From: Auxenochlorella pyrenoidosa
Lineage: Eukaryota > Chlorophyta > Trebouxiophyceae > Chlorellales > Chlorellaceae
Assembly (NCBI GenBank): GCA_001430745.1
Contig: KQ482042.1
Span: forward strand, 2,049,360 to 2,113,359
Reading direction: 5' to 3'
DNA: 64,000 nucleotides
Numbering within the stretch: position 1 is the first letter of the stretch; every line of letters starts with the position of its first letter. The notes beneath the pieces were generated by a model. It had not been told where the DNA came from, searched no databases, and saw only the letters and a program-made list of their open reading frames with translations. Shown piece by piece: positions 34,796-45,672 of this stretch. A program made the position numbers and the translations under genes.

Positions 34796-36668
34796 CTATC
34801 GCTCGTCGTCCGAGTCGCCGCGGTCGAATCGCATGGGCGCGTCGCCGCCACCCTGCCCGCCGCCCTGCCCCCCATCCTGCGCGTGCGCGACGTAGCCGCC
34901 CATCCCGCCGTAGCTCATCTCCTCCGCCATGCTGTTCATCATCTGCTGCCGCACCTGCAGGGCGGAGGTCATCAAGCGCAGAGCTGTCAGACTCTGGACG
35001 TGGCTCCCAGCTGCTGGCTCCACGCGCAGCTGGGGGCCTCGCTGCATGTGCGAACCAGAGCCCGNNNNNNNNNNNNNNNNNNNNNNNNNNNNNNNNNNNN
35101 NNNNNNNNNNNNNNNNNNNNNNNNNNNNNNNNNNNNNNNNNNNNNNNNNNNNNNNNNNNNNNNNNNNNNNNNNNNNNNNNNNNNNNNNNNNNNNNNNNNN
35201 NNNNNNNNNNNNNNNNNNNNNNNNNNNNNNNNNNNNNNNNNNNNNNNNNNNNNNNNNNNNNNNNNNNNNNNNNNNNNNNNNNNNNNNNNNNNNNNNNNNN
35301 NNNNNNNNNNNNNNNNNNNNNNNNNNNNNNNNNNNNNNNNNNNNNNNNNNNNNNNNNNNNNNNNNNNNNNNNNNNNNNNNNNNNNNNNNNNNNNNNNNNN
35401 NNNNNNNNNNNNNNNNNNNNNNNNNNNNNNNNNNNNNNNNNNNNNNNNNNNNNNNNNNNNNNNNNNNNNNNNNNNNNNNNNNNNNNNNNNNNNNNNNNNN
35501 NNNNNNNNNNNNNNNNNNNNNNNNNNNNNNNNNNNNNNNNNNNNNNNNNNNNNNNNNNNNNNNNNNNNNNNNNNNNNNNNNNNNNNNNNNNNNNNNNNNN
35601 NNNNNNNNNNNNNNNNNNNNNNNNNNNNNNNNNNNNNNNNNNNNNNNNNNNNNNNNNNNNNNNNNNNNNNNNNNNNNNNNNNNNNNNNNNNNNNNNNNNN
35701 GGGCACCAAGGCGGGTTGCATGATCAGCCTCTCAGCACCGCGAACAGCGTCATGTGCGTGGCCGCATGGGTCACAGGTGACAGCACAGAAGGAGGGGCTG
35801 AAAGCAGGAAATTTTGCTGACTAGGCAAACCCTGGCCTGCATGCCTCCAGCCTGCGCCTGGGCACACACGTCGCAACCCCCCCCCCCTCCCCCCGTTCCG
35901 GCCCGGCAGCGCCCGCACCTGGCCGCCGCTGCGCCCGCGCCCAAACTGCCGGCCCTCGACAAACCCCCAGTCAAAGTCCACGCGGATGGGGCGGTCGTCC
36001 AGCATCGTGCCGTTGATGTACCTGCGCGGTGCAGAACAGGCACAAAACTGCATCAACCGCGTGCGTGGGCGGCAGCAAGCTTGCACGACAGGCGCGGGCC
36101 GCTTGCATGCACGCCCGGCCCTCCCGCTCCCCCTGCGCTGCACCCTCCCCCTCCCCCCTCACTTGACGCAGTCCTCCGTGTCCTCCCGCGTGTAGTAGAC
36201 CACAAAGCAGAAGCCGCAGGGCGTCAGCTTGTGCTTGTCCAGCCCCATCACGATGCGCTTCACGTCGCCCACCTTGCTGAACACCTGCGGCCGGGGGGTG
36301 GGGGGGTGGGGGGGGCCGCCTTGCTCGCAGGGATGTCGAGGGCAGAGCAGCAGCACAGTGGGAGGAGCGCTGCGAACGAGCAGCACCCAGCAGGGCTGCG
36401 ACCTGCACGCTCTGGGACAGACACCATCCAAGTGCGCCACGCTCATCCGCCGACCCGGCTACCTTCTCGGCTGACCCGCCAGCAGGCAGCACCCTTTCCA
36501 GCCCCCCACCTCGAAGATCTGGTCCTCTGTCGTGAAGAACGACAGGTTGCCCACGTACACGGTCGTCGACGTGTGCAGGCACTCGTCAAACTCCTGCTGC
36601 GTGCCGCAGAACCGGCGGTCCTTGTACTGTGAGATCGCCGGGTTCAGCTGCTTGTACAGCTGCGCCAT
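34796..36668 (-). CDS. CBP20: Nuclear cap-binding protein subunit 2 (CBP20)
   Basis: CBP20 binds the m7G cap through one RRM, together with CBP80. Exons seen: 36668-36510, 36284-36163, 36021-35919, and the last, 34954-34796. RNP2 is TVYVGNLSF and RNP1 is GFCFVVYY, followed by [20 protein letters not shown] and [12 protein letters not shown], all signature CBP20 sequence including the cap-stacking tyrosine region ([10 protein letters not shown]). The visible exons join in phase ([11 protein letters not shown]). However, the conserved C-terminal arm of CBP20 (VRDEYRxDYDxxRGGYGK) is missing, and the 636-N gap falls exactly between the two exons that flank it. The tail is Gly/Asp-rich and ends GDSDDER. 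Confidence 0.93.
35065..35700. other. Assembly gap of 636 N inside the CBP20 gene
   Basis: Unbroken run of N between CBP20 exons at 35919 and 34954; likely hides an exon. Confidence 1.
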
Positions 36669-37095
36669 GGTTGCCGCGACAGTCAAGAAGAGGTGCGGGA
36701 CAGGCAAGGTCGCTGGTGGCGGCCAAGGAGGCGGCGCCTATGGCGCCGGGGCCAGCGACCGGCTGCGAGTGATGGCGGCGCTTGAGACAGGTCACTGATA
36801 TTTCGCACTTTGTTTTGCACCGTCCAGAGCGGGCCAGGTCGAGTGCAAAGCAGATGGCTTGCTGAGAAAGCGGGTTGAGCGCTTCCCTTTATTGCGGGAG
36901 CTCCCAGGAGTAATGATCTGACGTCCAGGAGCGTGATGCAGGGCTCAGGGGCCCGCCCTGCTGATGCTGCTGCGTTTTGACGTGGCGGCAGTGTTTCTTT
37001 CATGCCCAAACCCTGACAGGGCACTGCCAAACCGCTGGAGCTTGGCGATCACACATGTTGTTGAGGTGTATCAGGCCTTGCGACAGCTAGAGGCG
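36669..37095. promoter_or_regulatory. Divergent promoter region between CBP20 (-) and the kelch protein (+)
   Basis: 427 bp between start codons. A patch at 36800-36990 is less GC-rich. No defined element recognised. Confidence 0.5.
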
Positions 37096-39897
37096 ATGGC
37101 CGACTCGCAGGAGCAGCGGTGAGTAGCCCCCAGGGCTCCCACCTTATTCATATTGGCAGATGAGTGCCATTTCAAGCGTAAAAGGCCTGCAGAATGGCGC
37201 CTGAGACGCTGCAGCCCGCTGCGGAAACGCCCGCTGCCACGTGCGTGCGGCGTGCCTGCCTGGTCGCCTGCGCCAAGTTACGCATAACTCCCTCTCTGTG
37301 ATTGTTTACTGCTCAGCAGCGCAATATGGTTTCTGTTTCCAGGGAAGGGCTGCTGGTAGGAGATCACCTGGCAGAGGAGGACGAGCAGCAGCAGGAGCAG
37401 CCAGCGGCGGCGGCAGCCCAGGCATTGCAAGCAGGCAGCGACCATGTGGGGTTCGAGCTGGCAGACGGGGATGCAGGACTGACCAGCCCGCCCCCGGAAC
37501 CCGAGCGCAGCCTGCTGAGCCGGGCAGGTAGCATCACCGGCCTGCCGCGGCGCGCGCCATCGCCCCGCCAGCGCTCGCTCTTTGCCTTCTGTGCCAAGAC
37601 GTCGGCCTGGTTCACGGGCACCCTCCTGCTGGGCGTGCTGCTGTCCATCGGGCTGGTGGTCCTGCTCCTGCCGCCGCCTGGGCAGGGTGGCATCCCTTCC
37701 TGCCGCAGCGGCGCCGCGCTGACGGTGCTGTCGCCCGCTGCGACCGCCAACACCAGCAGCAACGCCAGCGTGCCGCAGCATGTGTTCATCTGGTCGGGGC
37801 GCGGGCAGAGCGGCGCCATGTACAGAGGCCTCCACTCATTCAAGTGCGCCCTGCATGCCTGGTCTGGGTGTCGGGGCGCGCGACATTCATGCCATGGTCA
37901 GCTGCGGCCCTGGGGGGCGCCTGCAGCAGCCTCGGTTGGCCCCTGATGCCGGCCGTGGCCTCACTGGGGCACCTGCTCTCCACCCGCCTGCTTGCAGCCT
38001 GTCAAGCCTCAGCTGGCACAAGCTGAAAGACAAGGGCTGGCCGCCACCGCAGCAGCCACAGAGCCAGCCGCAGCAGCCCCAGCAGCCTCTTGGGCCGTGG
38101 GCAGCCCTCTGGTTGGCAGCGCCACAGCAGGCCGCCCAGCACAGTGCAGAGCCACCGCTGCAGCAGCATCCGCAGCAGGGCTGGTGGCAGCGCTGGCAGC
38201 AGCGCCGCCGGCCGCGCCCGCCCTCTCCGCCCCTGCCCACCGCTCGCTGGCAGGCCGGGGCAGCGCCCGTCGCAGGCCTGGGCATGCTGGTGCACGGCGG
38301 GGATGCGCCCCGGCCCGCCAGCAAGGGCAAGCAGCCGCCCGGCAGCAACAGCACGGCGGATGCCTGGCTGCTGCGCCTGCCGGAGCTCCGCTGGCAGCGG
38401 GGGTGCGCCTGCCAGTACAACGACAGCAGCGGCGCGTGTGTGTCGAGCCCCGAGGCGCCTGCTCCCAGCCCTCGCAGGGCCCACACCCTGGCCAGCTACG
38501 AGGTGGGGTGGGGGGGCTGGCTGGCAGGTCACGGTAGGCTCGCCAGGAGCAGCTGCATGCATGTGCGGGTCTGAGGAGGCGCTGCGGTGTTGCCCACCTT
38601 GCCATCCAGCCTGCAGAAGTGCCCGCTTGCCGGTCTATTAGCACAGCCTGGCAGCCCTTGCTCACTATGCATGTGTCGATGCGCTGCCTGTGCAGGATGA
38701 GGATGGGCGGCAGGCGGTGCTGCTGTTTGGTGGGCGGCGGGGGGACGGCCTGCTGCTGAACGATGTGTGGAAGGGGGTCCTGTCCCTCGGTGGTGAGGCG
38801 GGCCCGGGGAGGCCGGCGGGGCTGGGCGGGGTGGGCTGAGCTGGCCTTCTCTTGCAGCCCAGAAGGGGGTAAAGGGGCCCCCGGGGCACTGCTGTGGTAC
38901 TCCAAGCTCATTTTTGCGCTGCGGGTAGGTGCCTTCCTTGACCCAGACCCTCCAGGTGCCGCCCACCCGGCAGGCAACTCCTCTTGCCACTTTGGCATCA
39001 ACTGGACGCTGCTGCACGACCCGCAGTCCGGGCAGGGCGCAGGTGGGGCTGCCCGCACCAGCCGGTGGGCCGCCGCAAGCGCAGCCGGCGGCAGGACCTC
39101 CCATGGGGGCAGCTGCCGCTGTGCCATCGGGCTGCCCGCCCAAACAGAGCACGCTAGTTGCCACTTGGCATTCCCCCTGAGCCTCCCGCGCACGCTTGCA
39201 GGCCCCGCGCCGCTGCCCCGCAAGGGCCACGTGGCCGCCATGCAGGGCGGCAGCCGCATGGTCATCCACGGGGGGCGCAGCGACGTGTACGGCTCCTTCA
39301 CCGATGTGTGGGCCTTCTCGCTGGCCGACGGCCGCTGGCAGCCGCTGCCTCCGGCGCGGGCGGTGCAGCCGGCGCCCCGGGAGCACCACGGCGCGGCGCT
39401 GTACAACGGCCAGCTGTTCATCTTCGGCGGCCGTTACAGTGAGTGCATGCTTGTTGAGGGCTGCCCTGGGCGCCTGCCTGCGCCTACATCGCATGCCGGC
39501 GAGAAGGCGCAGCCGCGCTGTCCGCAGCCCGGGTGCTCCTTGTGTGAGTCCTCAACTGGCAGCACCCCCCGGGCCTGCACTCCCTCCAACCCTGCAATCT
39601 GCAGGCTCAGGCTCGGCCTCCTGGCCCATCGGCGACCGCTGGCTGTTCAGCCTGGACACCCGGGAGTGGCGCCAGCTGCCCATCCGCGGGCTCAGCCCGC
39701 TGCCCCGCTTCCTCTTCTCCTCTGCCCAGTTCTCCCCCGCTGGCGGCGGCGCCGACCAGTTTTTGGTGTTTGGCGGGGAGACGGGCAGCGGGTGTAAGCT
39801 CAACGACGTGTGGCGGCTGGGCCTGGACACGCTGCACTGGGAGCAGCTCAGCGCGCCGGCGTTTGCCACGCTGCGCTGTCGGCAGCAGTATGGGTGA
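37096..39897 (+). CDS. Single-pass membrane protein with C-terminal kelch repeats
   Basis: Seven exons: 37096-37118, 37343-37843, 37998-38502, 38696-38792, 38863-39042, 39202-39438, 39605-39897; 611 aa. A charged, Gln/Ala-rich N-terminal part (about 1-98) is followed by one strong transmembrane helix (TGTLLLGVLLSIGLVVLLLP, about 101-120). Then come a luminal or extracellular region with several sequons (NTS, NAS, NDS, NSS) and paired cysteines, and four kelch blades: VLLFGGRRGDGLLLNDVWK, MVIHGGRSDVYGSFTDVWAF, QLFIFGGRY and FLVFGGETGSGCKLNDVWRL. The acceptor at 38862 (gcccag|AAG) was chosen because it keeps the frame; the nearer cttgcag does not. The layout is that of a type II membrane protein with a kelch ectodomain. 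No enzyme motif; function unknown. Confidence 0.85.
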
Positions 39898-40481
39898 GGG
39901 CGCCGGCCCTGCATGCTCCTATCTTCACTGTGCTACAATTTTTGCGCCTCTGATCCTCCTTATCTTTTGCCAACCCGAGTACCCATGACGTTTTGATAAC
40001 ACGGCATGAGAATCAAGCTGAGGCCACACCCGCCTGTGCGGCCGGGCTGGGCATGAGCGAGCCGAGGCCTGGTCAGCTTGGGTGCCTCCTCGTGGCGGGA
40101 GAATTAGGTAAGAATCAGGGCGCTCGAAGAGCCATCTGGCAGAAGGAGAACAGGCTTCGACAAGGGGCGGTGGTTGTCAGGATGGGTGGGTGATCGTGAA
40201 GTGCAAAGCAAAGAGGGAGCAAGTCGTTGCATGGCAGGGACTGCAGTCCATTGGAGCAGGAAAAGCAAGGTAGAAGCGCGGGAAAAGCAAGCAACAAAAG
40301 GGGTGCCGGGGAGGGAGGGTAAGCAAAAAAAAGGAGGGAAGGTCCGCGCTGCGTGGCACGGCGGGATGCCAATTCATGTGTTGAAATTGTGCAGGCAGTG
40401 CAAAAGGGCAGCCTGGGGTGCACCTCATGCAACGGTTAGAAGTATCGCTCTGCTGGAACTGGGCAGCGCTGAGCAGGCGGC
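39898..40481. other. Convergent 3' region of the kelch gene and CYP51
   Basis: No gene supported. The stretch 40190-40340 is purine-rich on the + strand (many GGA/AAG words), i.e. pyrimidine-rich in the CYP51 3' UTR sense. Confidence 0.6.
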
Positions 40482-43400
40482 TCACACCACCAGCTTCTTG
40501 CGGATGTAGCGCACGCGGCAGGGCTTGGGCATGATGACCATGGAGGTGTAGTCGGCCTCGGGGACCTGCCCAGGTGGGGAGGGGTTTGCGGCGTAGGGGG
40601 TCAGGCTACACGTACGTTGGGAGCTCGGGTGGGGACGCACAAGTGAGCAGGCGCCCGCCGGCCGTCAAAGCATTCATGCCCACGCTGCGGGGCGCTGGCG
40701 CGGGCACCGGCGGCGCGCGGGGGCGCCCACCAACCCACCGGATCAACCATCTCGAAATCAAAGTTACGCAGCAACACGCTCCAGATGGTCTTGATCTGCA
40801 GGTACGCAAAGTTCTGGCCCTGCGGGCGGGAAGGTGGGGCAGGCGGAGAGACCGGGGACCAGGTGGGGAGGGAGGGTGGTGTGGAGCATTGGCAACCGTG
40901 GCCTGACGCACAGAATGCGAGCAGGCGCAGGCGCCCCCCTCCGCCGACCAGGCGCCCGCCCCACCATGCAGCCGTGGCGGCCGCCGCCAAAGCCCAGGTA
41001 GGAGAAGGGCAGCGGCTTGTCCTCCTCGCGCGGCGGCGCAAAGCGGTCGGGCTGGTACTGCTCCGGCTCGCTGAACACGTGGGGCAGGCGGTGCGAGAAG
41101 GTGGGGGAGCACGCCACGATGTGGTTCTGCAGGGGGGGGGGGGGGGCGGCAGCAGTGTCAGCTTGCCTCTTGCTCTTATGCATTGAGACTGCACATGCTG
41201 AGCGGCGCTTCTAAAGCGCCCACCCCCACCGACGAACCCTCCAAAGTGCAGCGAGCCCCCCTGGCTTGCCTTGGGCACCACATAGGTCTTGCCATCAGAG
41301 GTGGTGACGGAGAAGGGCTCCTTGGAGAGGCGCATGACCATGACCTGCAGGGGGGGGCATGGCCGGGGCGCGTGAGTGCAAGGGCAGCGCGAGCCAGCAC
41401 TGGGGAGGGGACGGGCTGCTGGTCAGTGGGTGTGGCCTGCCTGAGCGTGGCTCAGCATGCCAGCATGCTTGACAACAGAGGTGCCGGCTGGGAGCGGGAC
41501 AAGACGGTCCACCAGGCACTGGCCCGCTCTGCGCCCTGATGACAACTGCATTGCGGGTGAGCAGGAGGCGGGCGGCCCACCAGCGGCGGCTCCATGCGCA
41601 GCGCCTCCTGGATGTTGCGGTGCAGCACGTCCATGGAGTTGAGCACGTCCATGTCCAGGGTGTCGCCGTGCTGCCGCACCATGGCGCGCTGCTCCTCCTG
41701 GGCGGCCTGCCGAGGTGGCGGGCAGGGCGGCACGGGGGCAGAGGTCAGGGCCGAGAGCACAGGCAGTGCTCAGCGCTGTATGGATGTGTGCACGACTCCT
41801 ACAGCGCCGCAGAAACATCCTGTTCGCACCCCCTTGGCGCACGCATCCCGGCAGGCCGGCACGCGCGCCCACCTCGAACCACTTGCGCGTGGACAGCATG
41901 CGGTAGCCGGTCCAGGAGGCGGTGACCGAGGAGGTGTGCTGCCCCGCAAACAGGATGGCGATCAGCAGGCCGGCAATCTCCTCGTCCGTGGTGGCACGCC
42001 CGCCGTACACGTTGCGGTACCGCGAGTCAATCAGCACCTGCAGCATGTCCTCCTCCTTCACCCCGCTCTCACGCCGCCCCTTGATGACCTGCAGCCAGGG
42101 CGCGCCAGCCGGTCCGGCAGCACGGCTGAGCGACAGCGAGAATAGGCAGGTGACGCGCGCTGCACCGAGGCTGCACCAGGGCTCTAGGAACCCTGTTTCC
42201 TGGTCCCGGCTGCTTACATCCGTGCCGCGCCAGCTGTCCCCAAGCATGGATCTTTCAGCGGGCAGCGGTCACGTGCCTTGGCAAAGATGTTGCGCAGGGC
42301 CTCGCGCGCGGCGTCGCGGCGGCGGTGGAACTCGGTGGGCAGGTAGGGGAAGATGACGGAGATGGGGCGCATGCCGTCATCCAGGTCGTGGTACTGCGGC
42401 CGGTACAGCATGGGCACAGGCGGGAGACCATGAGACCGGGCAGCGGCCCAGGTCACAGGTTATGGCTGTGCCGCAGGCGCTCAGCCTGCAGGCAGCAGCA
42501 AAGCAGCAGCACCCGCCGGCAGGACCCACGGCCCCTTGCCGCGAGCTACTGCGCCAGCGTGTGCATGGCCGTCCCTCGCTGGCCGTCCCTTGCTGGGTGC
42601 CCCCCCTGCCAGCACCCACCAGGTCGGCCACCTCCTTGAACATCGTCTCCCGGATCTCACGCCCTGCGGGGTGGGGGCGTCGGGCAGCGTCCACGGTGAG
42701 CAGAGCATGCCCAAGAGGCGGGGGGCGGGCGGGGTGGGCGAGCCCCTGAGGCGCGCAGGGTCCCAGACGCTTGCTCCCAGGCCGCTGCCAGGCTGCCAGC
42801 GGGGCGGCGGGCGGCTCACCCAGCAGGGTGCGCGAGGCGGTGAGGATGATGAGGTCGGAGAAGACCTGCATGAGGTCCACCACACCCTCGTCGCCCCACT
42901 TGGCAAAGTAGGCCTCCGCCTCCTGCGCGGGCGGCGGGGGGTGGTGGTGGTGGGGTGGGGGTGGGGGTGGGGGAAGGCGCCAGCGCCAGGAGCACGGCGT
43001 GGATTAGCTCTCGGCAGGGCGATGCCTGGAGCTCAAGCTCCAGGGCGACACGGCCACCCAGCCCCTTACACGGTGCAGCATACGGCGTGGTGCGTCAGCA
43101 GGCATCACCGGTCAGCAGGCGGCTCCGGCACGAGGGGCCGGGCCCGCTGCCGCTGCCGCGCGCCCACCTGCTTGAAGGCGGGCACGTAGGTGCGCAGCTT
43201 GGCGGTGCGCAGCGCGTCGGCCACAAAGCGGAACTGCTCGGAGCGCACGCGCTGGTCCACGTCGTACACCACGCCCCTGCCAAAGGTGGGCACGTTGAAG
43301 TTGTACACCTGGGGGGGGGGCGGGGTGTGGGCAGGGGGGAGACGTGGGGGTTGGAGGCATAGGGAGGGGCCGGCGCCACGCCGGCCCGCGGCCCCCGCTG

Positions 43401-44131
43401 CCGCTCCGCCAGCCGCCCAACCTGGTCCGCAGCATCTCCCCTCGGGCGGTGTTGTCACCGCTGTCTGCACCATGCCCAAGGGATCTCCGCCACCGCCTCA
43501 CCTCTGTCTGGCTCATCTTGTCGTCGGTGGCGTTGAAGAAGTGGGGCGACACATGGGGGCCCACCAGGAAGGTCATGCGCTTGTGCAGCAGCGGAATGGT
43601 GAACACCTCGCCGTGCTTCTTGTACATCTCGCTCATCAGGGGCAGAGGGCCCTGCAGGATGGTGCAGGCACGCAAGAGGCACAGGCAAATTTGAAAGGGC
43701 TGCGGGAGGCGGTGGGCTGGGCATACAGGGGTGGGCATGGGCCCGTGGGCGTGGCAAGCAGCAAGCCATGCCAAACACAGGGGCGGTTGCGTGCACCGAG
43801 GCCGAGCCCTCTCAGCACTCCTTAACCCCAGCTGGCGGGTTAGCCAGTGCCAAACATGCCTGCAGGTACGAAATGAGGCCAAACCTCCCGAGTGCCAGCC
43901 CCAACCGAAGGCGGCAGCAGCGGCGGCGGCGGGTGGGCTACCCACTTTGGAAAACTTGATCAGGCCGCCAATGAATGGGATGCCCTCTTCCACCGGCGGT
44001 GCCTTGCCGGGAAAGTTGTTGGACAGGACGCGCATCACCACGGCTGCAAGCAGCACGACGCCCGTGGCTGCGGCGAGCAGCGCCGGCAGGGGGAGGGCCT
44101 GCAGGCCCTCGGATATGGAGGCTGCATCCAT
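40482..44131 (-). CDS. CYP51: Sterol 14alpha-demethylase, cytochrome P450 CYP51
   Basis: CYP51 removes the 14alpha-methyl group of sterol precursors (obtusifoliol in plants and green algae) at the ER. Twelve exons: 44131-43946, 43651-43502, 43308-43168, 42922-42820, 42663-42620, 42393-42277, 42088-41873, 41706-41581, 41344-41270, 41126-40965, 40819-40739, 40565-40482; 494 aa, normal length. N-terminal membrane anchor about 15-35. CYP51 signatures: FNVPTFGRGVVYDVD (B'-helix region), I-helix AGQHTSS (about 295-301), ExxR as EALR, and heme loop FGGGRHGC with Cys about 439. Two introns use GC donors (AAG|gcacgt at 42276 and AAG|gcaagc at 41269), both forced by frame and family sequence. Head to head with the Mis18-like gene (282 bp). 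Confidence 0.96.
41132..41146. repeat. 15-base G run (poly-C on the CYP51 strand) before a 3' splice site
   Basis: Directly before the acceptor of the CYP51 exon starting at 41126; same pattern as in Sec24, RPN8 and LOG. Confidence 0.8.
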
Positions 44132-44413
44132 CACAGCGGGCTTGGGCTAGAGAGGCTGATGGAGGGCAGTGGAGCGGGGAGAGGCCCAGTCTCGCTGCAG
44201 CAGCCTGCTGGAGACTGCCTGCCCAATGATCGCGAGACGGGAAGGCGCCCAATTGGCCCTGCACACACATGAAAGTCAAACGCCAGGCCTCGCAGCCTCA
44301 GCACAGGTGACGTGCAGGCGCCAAAACCCGAGCATGGGACAGCCCCTGGTGATCACTCGAGGTCTAGAGGCTGTAGGCGATCGCGATCACCTCTGGTGTG
44401 CTTCCCAAGCCCC
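44132..44413. promoter_or_regulatory. Divergent promoter between CYP51 (-) and the Mis18-like gene (+)
   Basis: 282 bp between start codons. Holds the perfect palindrome GATCGCGATC at 44379-44388 and GATCAC words at 44351 and 44385; a third at 44419 falls just inside the Mis18-like coding sequence. The spacing is 34 nt each time. Any regulatory role is inference. Confidence 0.45.
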
Positions 44414-45469
44414 ATGTCGATCACCTCGCTGCACCTCCACACCCCTGGGCACCTTGTGTTTCAATGCCGTGGTTGCCGCACCATACTGGGCGATAGCACA
44501 GACTTTGCGTGCAGCATGCAGGCGCCCGACGGCGCCCGCTTTGTGTGCTTGCGAGGTGGGCGCCACTCGCCGCGGGCAGCACTGCAGGCCAGAGGCAGGC
44601 ATGCACCGAGCCATCAGTTTGCATACTGCTGTATTCATGCAGTGTCAAGTTGTACAGAAGGCTGCGCTGCAGCCCTGGTGGCGGACGTTCAACCAACATG
44701 CAGCGCCGTGCCCAAGCGCCTGCAGCCGTGCCCCGCCACTGCCCCTGCCCCGCCATCACCCTCCTCCAACCCCGTCCCTCCCCTCAATCCCACCCCTCCA
44801 GGTGCCACCGAAGTGCGGGTGGACTCCATCCCCACAGCCAGCGCAGACCAGCAGAGCAGTGTGCACTTTTCGGTGTGCTGCGTGCCCTGCGGCGCCGCCG
44901 TGGGTCGGCTCTACACCCAGCTGCCTCAAGCGTTGGCCCCGGCGCTCAGCCTGTTGTGTCTGGAGGATGCCTGCTGCCTCAGCTATGAGCTGGGGGCAGC
45001 GGAAGTGCGAGCCCCGGCAGGGGCCGGGAGCAGCAGCGCAGCTGTGGCAGCGCAGCAGCACCAGCAGCAGCAGGGCCAGCCGCGAGACCCGCGGATGGCC
45101 GGAGGCAGCGGCGGGCTGGCCGGAGGGTCAATGGCAGGCGGCGTAGCAGGCACGGACCCTGGTCTCGTGCTGGAGCTGCTGCAGCGGGTGGAGCAACTGG
45201 AAGCCACGCTGTGCACAGTGAGCAACGGGGGCCAGGGTGCTGGCTTGCATGGGGAGGCCGGTAGAAGCGGCACATGCCACCGTGGCTACAGCGCAGTGGC
45301 GTGCGTGCAACCAAACCTCGTTGCGGCCGCGTATCTCCACTTTCAGATTGGTAAGCATTTGCTTCCTCCTCGAATGCAGACGCAGGCCATGCTGGTCATG
45401 CACGATGAGCAGCTGCGCGAGCTGCAGGGCTACCGCGGCGACGGGACAGCTGCGGCAGCAGGCGGCTGA
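44414..45469 (+). CDS. Mis18-domain-like protein (putative centromere licensing factor)
   Basis: Mis18 (yippee-like zinc fold) helps load the centromeric histone CENP-A. Three exons: 44414-44555, 44802-45217, 45380-45469; 215 aa. The first zinc pair sits in VFQCRGCRTILGDS (C18/C21), which fits the Mis18 pattern FxCxxCxxxLGDS closely. The second is in FSVCCVPCGAAVGRLY (C74/C77), followed by a hydrophobic strand block ending CCLSYELG. After the fold come a Gln/Ala/Gly-rich linker and a C-terminal coiled coil (LVLELLQRVEQLEATL, VMHDEQLRELQGY), which parallels the coiled-coil tail used by Mis18 proteins for oligomerisation. A TGTAA signal follows 44 nt after the stop. Yippee proteins are the main alternative. 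Confidence 0.75.
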   Translation: MSITSLHLHTPGHLVFQCRGCRTILGDSTDFACSMQAPDGARFVCLRGGRHSPRAALQARGRHAPSHQFAYCCIHAVSSCTEGCAAALVADVQPTCSAVPKRLQPCPATAPAPPSPSSNPVPPLNPTPPGATEVRVDSIPTASADQQSSVHFSVCCVPCGAAVGRLYTQLPQALAPALSLLCLEDACCLSYELGAAEVRAPAGAGSSSAAVAAQQHQQQQGQPRDPRMAGGSGGLAGGSMAGGVAGTDPGLVLELLQRVEQLEATLCTVSNGGQGAGLHGEAGRSGTCHRGYSAVACVQPNLVAAAYLHFQIGKHLLPPRMQTQAMLVMHDEQLRELQGYRGDGTAAAAGG

Positions 45470-45512
45470 GGGCGATCGGGCGGGGACAAGGCTCTTGGCC
45501 TCCTCGATGATC

Positions 45513-45517
45513 TGTAA
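45513..45517 (+). terminator. Putative TGTAA polyadenylation signal of the Mis18-like gene
   Basis: TGTAA 44 nt past the stop; the next gene on the same strand starts at 45673. Confidence 0.55.
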
Positions 45518-45672
45518 ATTGTGCTTCGACTGGGCAGCGGAGGAACCAAGGAAGGGTGCTGCTGGGCGTGTCTTGCATCCCACCATCTTTACCAGCGCAC
45601 CCCATCGGGCAGGGTTGAGCACCCCCGATCGTCCATTCGGGCTCAAGGTTGGGTGTCGGGAGTTTCGCGGCG

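Noticed and set aside
34418..35824. Open frame of 468 codons crossing the N gap on the + strand
   Set aside because: More than 200 of its codons are N, and the rest is antisense to CBP20 or intergenic.
38930..38988. A short intron in the kelch gene at CGG|gtaggt ending in cccggcag
   Set aside because: Its length would shift the frame of the downstream NSSCHFG segment, which joins correctly to the next exon only if this stretch is retained.
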